In this document: positions 58,145 to 64,000 of the stretch, one piece after another | Position numbering within the stretch: position 1 is the first letter of the stretch | How the letters are laid out: the number at the start of each line of letters is the position of its first letter | NCBI RefSeq assembly: GCF_000421845.1 | Contig: NZ_ATXU01000003.1 | Coordinates: forward strand, 124,001-188,000 | Direction: 5' to 3' | Source: Leucobacter chironomi DSM 19883 | GTDB taxonomy: Bacteria > Actinomycetota > Actinomycetes > Actinomycetales > Microbacteriaceae | Length of the DNA stretch: 64,000 nucleotides | Program-made: the position numbers and the translations under genes | The notes under the pieces: generated by a model | Told to the model about the DNA's origin: nothing | Seen by the model: only the letters and a program-made list of their open reading frames with translations | Database searches by the model: none

Positions 58145-60385
58145 CTATATCTGGCGGCGGTAGTTCTGCAGCCGAAGGCTGTTGAAGACGACGAGCACCG
58201 AGGAGAGTGCCATGGCGCCGGCGGCGATGAGGGGATTCAGTAAGCCGGCAGCGGCGATCGGGATCGCGGCGAGGTTGTAGCCGAACGCCCAGCCGAGGTT
58301 CACGCGGATGGTGCGAAGGGTGCGACGGGAGAGCTCGATCGCCTCGGGGATCACGGCGAGGTCTTCCCGAACGAGGATGACGTCGGCCGATTTGAGGGCG
58401 ATGTCGGTGCCGGAGACGACGGCGAGGCCGAGGTCGGCGGCGGCGAGGGCGACGGCGTCGTTGATGCCGTCGCCGACCATCGCGACCCGCTCTCCCGCCG
58501 CTTGCAGCTCGCGAATCGCATCGCCTTTCTCGGCGGGCAGCACTTCTGCGGAGACGCGGTCGATGCCGAGGGTGTCGGCGATCTCCTCTGCGGCCGTTCG
58601 GGAGTCGCCGGTGAGCAGCACGGTGGTGAGGCCCTGTTGCTGCAGCGCTTGGATTGCAGCACGGGCGTTCGGCTTGATGGTGTCGGCGAGTCCGAAGCGC
58701 CCGATCAGGCGTCCTGCCTGGGAGACGAACACGGTCGATTCCGTGGCGTCGGCCTCGGTGAGGTAGACGCGGGCGGCACCGGTCGAGACGCCCTGCTCGT
58801 CCAGGTAGGCGAGGCTGCCGATGTGGACGGTGTCGCCGGCGACGGTGCCGGAGGCGCCCCGGCCGGGCACGGCGATGAAGTCTCTGACGGGGTCGAGGTC
58901 GGCGATCTGCTGCTTCGCGGCCGCGACGATGGCACGGGCGATGAGGTGCTCCGATCCCTGCTCCACGGAGGCGGCGACGCGTAGCAGCTCGTGCTCGGCG
59001 ACGCCGGGAACGGTGGCGATGCTGCGCACGGTCATCTCGCCGGTGGTGAGGGTACCGGTCTTGTCGAGCACCACGGTGGTGATCGTGCCGCTCGCCTCGA
59101 GCGCGTCCTGCCCCTTCACGAGGATGCCGAGGCTGGCGCCCCGGCCGATGCCGACCATGAGCGCGGTCGGAGTGGCGAGCCCGAGGGCGCATGGGCAGGC
59201 AATGATGAGGGTGGAGATCCCGATCCCGAAGGCCTCTTCAAAGGAGCGGCCGGCGAGCATCCACCCAGTGGTGACGAGGATGGCGAGAACGATCACTCCG
59301 GGTACGAAGTAGCGGGTGACGCGGTCGACGAGGGTCTGCACGCGGGCTTTGCGGGCCTGGGCTTGTTCGGCGAGGGCGGTCATCTGCGCGAGCTGGGTGT
59401 GTGCGCCGACCGAGCTCGTGCGCACTTCGAGGCGGCCGTTGGTGCTGATCGTGCCGCCGATCACCGCATCGCCGCTCGAGGCAGTGACGGGGAGCGGTTC
59501 GCCGGTGAGCATGCTGGCGTCGATGTCGGCGCTACCGACGATGATGGTGCCGTCGGCGGGGAGAGTTTCGCCGGGGAGCACGACGAACACGTCGTCGACG
59601 CGGAGTTCCGTGGCGGGCCTGATCTCCTCGGTGCCGTCGCGCTGGATGCGGACGTGCGTGGCGGCAAGCTCGCTGAGAGCGCCGAGCACGTCGCCGGCTT
59701 TGCGGCGTGAGCGGGTTTCGAAGTAGCGGCCGGCGAGCTGAAAGGTGGTCATGCCGGCGGCGACGTCCAGATAGATGGCGTTTGCCCCCTCGGGAGTGGC
59801 GCCGATGCCAAGCCAGTATCCGGCCCCGCTCCCCTCGATACCGAGTAGCAGCGTCACAACCGACCAGCCGAAGGACGCGGCGATGCCGAGGGAGACGAGG
59901 GTATCCATGCTGACGTCGCCGTGGCGGAGGTTTCTGAGGGTGGCCTTGTGGAACGGCCAGGCCGCCCAGGTGACGATCGGCACGGCGAGGGCGACGCAGA
60001 GCCATTCCCAGCCGGGGAAGCGCCACTCGGGGACGAGGGCGAGCACGATCGTGAGATCCATGAGCGGCACGGTGAGCACGGCGGCGAGGATGAGCCGTCT
60101 GCGCAGCGAGGTGATGCGCACTTCGGTAGCGCGCTTTGACCAGGCGTCGTCGGCGTCGTCGTGGATGCGCGCCCCGTAGCCGGCTTTCTCGACGCGCTCG
60201 AGTGCTTCGCTCGCGCGAGCGGCGCCGAGGCCAGAGACGATGGCGCGCTCGGTCGCGTAGTTCACGCTCGCGGTGACACCCTCGATCTTGTTCAGGGCGC
60301 GCTCGACGCGTCCCGCGCAGGCGGCGCAGGTCATGCCTGAGACGTCGAGCTGCAACGGCTCGACGACGTCGGGGGCGAGGGTCAC
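58145..60385 (-). CDS. copA: Copper-exporting P-type ATPase, CopA type
   Basis: The 746-residue pump has an N-terminal heavy-metal domain with GMTCAAC (residues 17-23), the CPC channel motif IIACPCALGLATPTAL, phosphatase motif ASMLTGEPLPV, phosphorylation site DKTGTLTTGEMT and hinge GDGINDAVAL. A final FGYNLAAIPIAAAGLLNPLIAAGAMALSS segment carries the Cu(I)-site Asn and Tyr. It exports Cu(I). It is coupled by ATGA to the CtaG/CopD fusion gene. Confidence 0.95.
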   Translation of the reverse strand: MTLAPDVVEPLQLDVSGMTCAACAGRVERALNKIEGVTASVNYATERAIVSGLGAARASEALERVEKAGYGARIHDDADDAWSKRATEVRITSLRRRLILAAVLTVPLMDLTIVLALVPEWRFPGWEWLCVALAVPIVTWAAWPFHKATLRNLRHGDVSMDTLVSLGIAASFGWSVVTLLLGIEGSGAGYWLGIGATPEGANAIYLDVAAGMTTFQLAGRYFETRSRRKAGDVLGALSELAATHVRIQRDGTEEIRPATELRVDDVFVVLPGETLPADGTIIVGSADIDASMLTGEPLPVTASSGDAVIGGTISTNGRLEVRTSSVGAHTQLAQMTALAEQAQARKARVQTLVDRVTRYFVPGVIVLAILVTTGWMLAGRSFEEAFGIGISTLIIACPCALGLATPTALMVGIGRGASLGILVKGQDALEASGTITTVVLDKTGTLTTGEMTVRSIATVPGVAEHELLRVAASVEQGSEHLIARAIVAAAKQQIADLDPVRDFIAVPGRGASGTVAGDTVHIGSLAYLDEQGVSTGAARVYLTEADATESTVFVSQAGRLIGRFGLADTIKPNARAAIQALQQQGLTTVLLTGDSRTAAEEIADTLGIDRVSAEVLPAEKGDAIRELQAAGERVAMVGDGINDAVALAAADLGLAVVSGTDIALKSADVILVREDLAVIPEAIELSRRTLRTIRVNLGWAFGYNLAAIPIAAAGLLNPLIAAGAMALSSVLVVFNSLRLQNYRRQI

Positions 60386-62442
60386 GACTGGGGCTCCTCT
60401 TCGCTCCGGGGCGCGGGTCGTCCAGGGCCTGCGGCTTGCCGTCGATTGGCGAGAGTTTCGAGCATCTTGTTGTAGTCGTCGAACTCCTCATCGCGGCCGG
60501 AGTCCAGGTGTCGATCCTTGCGGCGGGCCTCTTTCGCGTCCTGCCGCGACCATTGGATGCCGAGCGCGATGATGACGAGCAGCAGCGGCAGCTCGCCGCC
60601 AGCCCAGGCGACGCCGCCGCCGAGGTATTGGGAGGCTTGGAGGTTTGTCCAGGGCAGCCCGAAGTAGAGGTAGAAGTTCTCCGCGATCCACTCGCCATCA
60701 GCCATCATCAGGATCACGCCGAAGAACGCGTGGAACGGCATCGCGGCGAGCACGAAGCCGAGCTTGCCGATGTGCGGGAGGGGGCGCGGCGGTCGGTCGA
60801 CCCCGATTACGAGCCCGTAGAAGAGGTACCCGGCGATGATGAAGTGGACGTTCATGAGCTGGTGCGCCCAGTGGAACCGCATGCCCTCTTCGAAGATCCC
60901 GGTGAAGTACAGCCCGTAGTAGGAGCCGACGAAGAGCACGAACACGAACAGCGGGTTGTAGACGAGGCGGAGCGCCTTCCAGTGCAGCATCCAGGTGATC
61001 CAGAGGTGCAGGCCTGCTGGTCTGGTGGGGTCTGCGCGGGTCGCCCGCAGCAGCAGGGTGATGATGCCGCCCATCACCAGGAGGATCGGGGCGAGCATGT
61101 TCAGGCTCATGTGCACGATCATGTGCGTGCCGAAGTCGGGGGCGGAGTACTTGCCGAAGCCCGAGCTCGTGGCGAAGACGATGACGCACCACCCGCCGAT
61201 CCAGGAGACCGTGCGGCCGATCGGCCACCGGTCGCCGCGCGTGCGTAGCACGCGCACCGCCCAGAGGTAGGCGGCGATGGCGGCGATCGCGAGCACGATG
61301 AAGAGGAGATTGGGCCGCCAGTGCGTCAACCACACGAGCATCGAGGGTGCCTCGTCGACGTCGAAGCCGAGGAACACCTGGGAGATGCTGGTGGGCTGGA
61401 AGTAGTGGGGTGGCGGGATCCTCGTCATCGCCGCGGTGATCCCGATCCATCCGGTGATCGCTAGGGTCGCGATGGCGGGCGGCAGGGCAGCGGGCTGTGC
61501 CGGGTTTGCGCGCTGGGCCGCGCGCCAGCCGAGCAGGGCGACGGTGAGGAGTGCCAGGCATGCCCAGCGTGCGAGGATCTGCCAGCCCGTCTCGGACTCG
61601 AGGAGGCTCGATCCGGCAAGCTTGAACCAGGTCAGAACGAGGTCGGTGGCGATGATGAGCGCAATGCCCGCGAGCACGAAGCTGGTGAGGCGGGTGACGA
61701 TGACCGGGTCGAGGGTGCGGCCGCTCGCGGCGCGGATGGCGGCGATGAGGATGACGCCGAAGACTGCTCCGGTGGCGAGGGTTTGATAGGTGCCGGCGTC
61801 GCTGCCGAGGTCGTGATTCGGGCCGACGAGGATCTGCCCGACGACCACGGGGGCGAGGATGCCGAAGCAGGTCACCCAGAGCGGGATGAGGAGTCCTGTC
61901 CACCGGGTGACGAACTGGCAGACGAGTGAGGTGATGACGGCGGCGACCAGCGACACCGTCCAGGCTCGCGGGAAGGCGCTCGTCTCGTAGAGGAAGGCGA
62001 ATGCGCCCGGCTCCGTGAGACGCGCGAGGGGCATGCCGCTGCTGTCGAGCGATTCGAAGACCACCATGCCTGCCGACACCATCGCCCAGGCGACCGAGGC
62101 GATACGCAGCAGGGCGAGTTCGAGGCATGGCTCGATCCGTTTGGCCTGTTTGCCGCGAGCGTCACGGAAGAACAGGAGGTACAGCAGGGCGCCGAGGGTG
62201 AGCATGGCGGCGAGATCGCCGAGTCCCTGCCCGAGCGCGGTCGGCACGGCGACGTCGAAGCCAGGGAAGGTGAGGTAGATCTGTTCATAGGCGGCCGGCC
62301 CGATGCGGAGCGTGGCGACGATCGGGGGGACGATGATCGCAAGGAGACCGAATGCCGCGATCGCCAGAGCGACGGCGGTGCGACGTGGCGAGCGCTCCCG
62401 TGAGGCCTGAGCGGGCGTGGTCGTGGCCGCGCTGCTGCTCAT
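60382..62442 (-). CDS. CopD-like / CtaG-like bifunctional copper membrane protein
   Basis: The 686-residue protein joins two membrane modules. The first half has about nine helices of CopD (copper uptake or transfer) type, including RWTGLLIPLWVTCFGILAPVVVG. The second half is a CtaG-type module (caa3 oxidase assembly) with FGKYSAPDFGTHMIVHMSLNMLAPILLVMGG, HWKALRLVYNPLFVFVLFVGSYYGLYFTGIFEEGMR and AHQLMNVHFIIAGYLFYGLVIGVD. It probably hands copper to membrane oxidases. It is coupled to copA and copZ by ATGA overlaps. Confidence 0.92.
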   Translation of the reverse strand: MSSSAATTTPAQASRERSPRRTAVALAIAAFGLLAIIVPPIVATLRIGPAAYEQIYLTFPGFDVAVPTALGQGLGDLAAMLTLGALLYLLFFRDARGKQAKRIEPCLELALLRIASVAWAMVSAGMVVFESLDSSGMPLARLTEPGAFAFLYETSAFPRAWTVSLVAAVITSLVCQFVTRWTGLLIPLWVTCFGILAPVVVGQILVGPNHDLGSDAGTYQTLATGAVFGVILIAAIRAASGRTLDPVIVTRLTSFVLAGIALIIATDLVLTWFKLAGSSLLESETGWQILARWACLALLTVALLGWRAAQRANPAQPAALPPAIATLAITGWIGITAAMTRIPPPHYFQPTSISQVFLGFDVDEAPSMLVWLTHWRPNLLFIVLAIAAIAAYLWAVRVLRTRGDRWPIGRTVSWIGGWCVIVFATSSGFGKYSAPDFGTHMIVHMSLNMLAPILLVMGGIITLLLRATRADPTRPAGLHLWITWMLHWKALRLVYNPLFVFVLFVGSYYGLYFTGIFEEGMRFHWAHQLMNVHFIIAGYLFYGLVIGVDRPPRPLPHIGKLGFVLAAMPFHAFFGVILMMADGEWIAENFYLYFGLPWTNLQASQYLGGGVAWAGGELPLLLVIIALGIQWSRQDAKEARRKDRHLDSGRDEEFDDYNKMLETLANRRQAAGPGRPAPRSEEEPQS

Positions 62443-62672
62443 CGTGCCCGCTCGCGGATGGCGGTGAGTTCGAAGCCGGCCTCGCTGACGGCCTGCGTGA
62501 GGGCGTTGGTGCTGAGGGGGTGGGCGACGTCGAGGATCACCCGGCCGGAGGTCACGTCGACGTCGACGTTCTCGACGCCGCTGAGCGCGCTGAGCACCGT
62601 GGTCAACGTCTGAGCGCAGTGGCTGCAGGTCATGCCGTTGACGGTGAGCTCCTGCTTGCTGGTCACGTCCAT
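62439..62672 (-). CDS. copZ: Copper chaperone, CopZ type
   Basis: The 77-residue heavy-metal-associated protein has GMTCSHC and the ferredoxin-like order of such carriers (VENVDVDVTSGRVIL). It carries Cu(I) in the cytoplasm to CopA. It is the first gene of the four-gene operon; a CTACA-N3-TGTAG palindrome lies 36 bp before ATG 62672. Confidence 0.92.
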   Translation of the reverse strand: MDVTSKQELTVNGMTCSHCAQTLTTVLSALSGVENVDVDVTSGRVILDVAHPLSTNALTQAVSEAGFELTAIRERAR

Positions 62673-62707
62673 CGCCGTCGTCCTCTCCTCGGGATACTCG
62701 CTTAAGA

Positions 62708-62720
62708 CTACAAGATGTAG
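62708..62720. promoter_or_regulatory. BlaI/CopY-type operator before copZ
   Basis: CTACAAGATGTAG has the same CTACA-N3-TGTAG form as the site at 56669. It lies between copZ and the end of the M56 peptidase gene, in position to control the copZ operon. Confidence 0.68.
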
Positions 62721-62759
62721 ACGTACGCGAGCTTGGCGCGGGCAGCCGGCGCGACGAGG

Positions 62760-63575
62760 TCAGCGCAACTGTGCGGCGGCGTGCAGGCCCTGCGGGATGC
62801 GGCGTCGCTGCGGGGTAGGCCAGCGTTTCCGGGTGAGGCGCTCGGCTCGGAGGGTCATGCCGACATCGTGCGTCGCGGCTGCGAGGACGATGAGTGCATT
62901 CGCGAGGTGTGCGGCCCCGACTTGACGGGCGGCGGCATCGTCGGCAGCGAGCTCAATCTGCAGGCGGGTGGCGCGTTCGAGCGCTCGGCTGGCTCGGGTA
63001 CCCGGCAGGACGAGCGTGTTGAGCTGGGCAATGCGGATGGCGAGTCCGTGCTGGTGGCGCAGATGGGCGAACTCGTGGGCGAGCACGGCTTGCAACTGCG
63101 GCGGGGTGAGGAGCTGCTCCATGGCTGAGGAGACGAAGATCTCGGGACGTCTGCCGGGGACAGCATAGGCTTCGGGCGTCTCCGAGTGGAAGCGGACGAG
63201 GGTGAATCCGATGTGCTCGTCTCTCGCATAGGCGACAGCGTGGGAGTGGGAGGCCGGGCGCAGGGACTGCAGCGAGCCGGCGAAGGTGAAGGCGAAGACG
63301 AGGAAGACGCCGGAGATCCCGGCGGCGACCCAGATCACCGCTGATACGGTCACGCTGGTGGTGTGCGGGATGGTGTGCCGCAGCGACTCGACCGCGACGA
63401 TGCCGAGGGCGATGCCGGCGAGGGCGGTCGCGATGCCCACGCCGAACGACCCGAACCAGACCGTCAGCGCGGCTCTCGGGTGGAAGAGGTGCCAGCGTCC
63501 TGCGGTGAGCACGCGCGGGCAGAGCACGGCGAGCGCGAGGGCCGTGCCCAGGAGAACTAGGGCAAGGAGCAGCAC
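62760..63575 (-). CDS. M56 family metallopeptidase (BlaR1-like without sensor domain)
   Basis: The 271-residue protein has membrane helices at both ends of the chain (LLLALVLLGTALALAVLC, GIATALAGIALGIVAVE and SAVIWVAAGISGVFLVFAFTFA) and the zinc motif AVLAHEFAHLRHQHG with a following E in IELAADDAA. BlaR1/MecR1 proteins use this protease to trigger cutting of the BlaI/MecI repressor. Here the C-terminal penicillin-binding sensor is absent. Paired with the BlaI-type gene 6 bp upstream, it probably transmits an envelope or copper signal. Confidence 0.9.
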   Translation of the reverse strand: MLLLALVLLGTALALAVLCPRVLTAGRWHLFHPRAALTVWFGSFGVGIATALAGIALGIVAVESLRHTIPHTTSVTVSAVIWVAAGISGVFLVFAFTFAGSLQSLRPASHSHAVAYARDEHIGFTLVRFHSETPEAYAVPGRRPEIFVSSAMEQLLTPPQLQAVLAHEFAHLRHQHGLAIRIAQLNTLVLPGTRASRALERATRLQIELAADDAAARQVGAAHLANALIVLAAATHDVGMTLRAERLTRKRWPTPQRRRIPQGLHAAAQLR

Positions 63576-63581
63576 GGTCGG

Positions 63582-63959
63582 TTATCCTTCGGGCTTCGCC
63601 TCGCCGAAGGCGTCCATGAGCGCGGCGACGTCGTCTTCGGCGAGATTCCCGGCGAAGGCGAGCAGGGCGGCCCGCCGGTCGGCGGCCTGCTCGAGCGCGG
63701 AGGTCATCGTCTCGCTCGCCTCCTTCTCACTTGATCGCAGCGGTCGGAAGCTGATCTTCCGGGGCGAGTCGCCGATCCGTTCGACGCGGCCTTTCCCTTC
63801 CAAGCGGGTAAGTGCCGTCATGAGCGTCGTGTAGGCCGGCACGGGTTCGCTGAACATGGTCTGCAGTTCGCGCGCGCTCACGGCGCGCTCCTGTTCGTGG
63901 AGTCGTTGCATGACCTCGTCTTCGAGACCGCCCCATTCGCGTTTGCGCACCCCGGCCAT
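63582..63959 (-). CDS. BlaI/MecI/CopY family repressor
   Basis: The 125-residue winged-helix protein has the family pattern GGLEDEVMQRLHEQERAVSARELQ, the recognition helix PAYTTLMTALTRLEGKGRVERIGDSPRKISFRP and a C-terminal dimer helix. CopY members lose DNA on copper binding through a CxC motif, which is not present here, so control by the M56 protease is more likely. Target sites of the CTACA-N3-TGTAG type are near it, at copZ and at the DUF5134 gene. Confidence 0.9.
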   Translation of the reverse strand: MAGVRKREWGGLEDEVMQRLHEQERAVSARELQTMFSEPVPAYTTLMTALTRLEGKGRVERIGDSPRKISFRPLRSSEKEASETMTSALEQAADRRAALLAFAGNLAEDDVAALMDAFGEAKPEG

Positions 63960-63989
63960 GTCGTACCCTCCTCGTCGATGATTTTTACT

Positions 63990-64000
63990 CTACATCTCGT
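63990..64000. promoter_or_regulatory. Partial BlaI-type operator at window edge
   Basis: CTACATCTCGT begins the CTACA-N3-TGTAG pattern (T to C at the first base of the second half) and is cut by the window end. It lies 31 bp before the repressor start on the minus strand, as expected for an autoregulatory site. Confidence 0.45.

Noticed and set aside
57315-59192. A long open frame joining part of the CopA region to the CPBP protease
   Set aside because: The upstream part is the antisense-free second frame of copA with arginine-rich composition. The protease begins at GTG 58130 after the copA stop.
1-64000. CRISPR arrays, rRNA operons, insertion-sequence transposases
   Set aside because: No regular short repeats with unique spacers, no rRNA-like stretches and no transposase or integrase motifs were seen on either strand.

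Overview
The window is high-GC actinobacterial DNA. Genes are tightly packed, with pervasive ATGA/GTGA/TGATG start-stop overlaps, frequent GTG starts and some leaderless-looking promoters. The families present (an actinobacterial arsR-arsC fusion, SCO6880 and DUF2637 conjugation proteins, DUF6153, DUF5134, CmtR) suggest a Microbacteriaceae-like organism such as Leucobacter or Microbacterium. That placement is inference; there is no rRNA or tRNA marker in the window.

Region 1 (1-12.2 kb) looks like ordinary chromosome. It holds the 3' end of a PucR-type regulator, an M20 peptidase, and a TetR regulator divergent from a five-gene operon: amidohydrolase, lipoprotein binding protein, two permeases and a fused two-domain ATPase of the peptide/nickel ABC class. 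The operon promoter overlaps a TGTCAA-N5-TTGACA operator. A strong bidirectional hairpin ends the operon. A small DUF3817 membrane protein, a DNA photolyase and an SRPBCC-like protein follow.

Region 2 (about 12.2-53.4 kb) is a composite mobile island. It opens with a structured non-coding junction, a small membrane protein whose ribosome site lies in a hairpin, and a MobF relaxase-helicase. A copper block follows (17.2-28.3 kb): BNR-type lipoprotein, DUF305 lipoprotein, two DUF6153 proteins, M23 peptidase, multicopper oxidase, TetR/MFS pair with a coupled mini-ORF, YHS protein and a CPH-type CopB ATPase. Next is a C5 DNA methyltransferase split over two overlapping reading frames, beside a 39-bp perfect palindrome, and then an AraC regulator. 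A 13-kb conjugation and maintenance operon (31.8-44.9 kb) encodes an ArdC-like protein, Prim-Pol primase, DUF2637, ParB-like, TcpC-like, M23/lytic transglycosylase, two small membrane proteins, VirB6/TrbL, SCO6880 and VirB4 proteins. No coupling protein, integrase or Rep was seen. The island continues with a CmtR-CadA-LspA cadmium/lead operon and an arsenic operon (trxB-trxA-acr3-arsR::arsC-arsC) that abuts a 5'-truncated umuC-like gene.

Region 3 (53.4-64 kb) is a second copper and redox cluster: zinc-ribbon protein, VKOR, cupredoxin lipoprotein, two CPBP proteases, a DUF5134 protein, CopA, a CopD/CtaG fusion, CopZ, an M56 (BlaR1-like) peptidase and a BlaI/CopY repressor. A CTACA-N3-TGTAG motif occurs in front of the DUF5134 gene and of copZ, and in part at the right edge upstream of the repressor, suggesting one protease-linked regulon.
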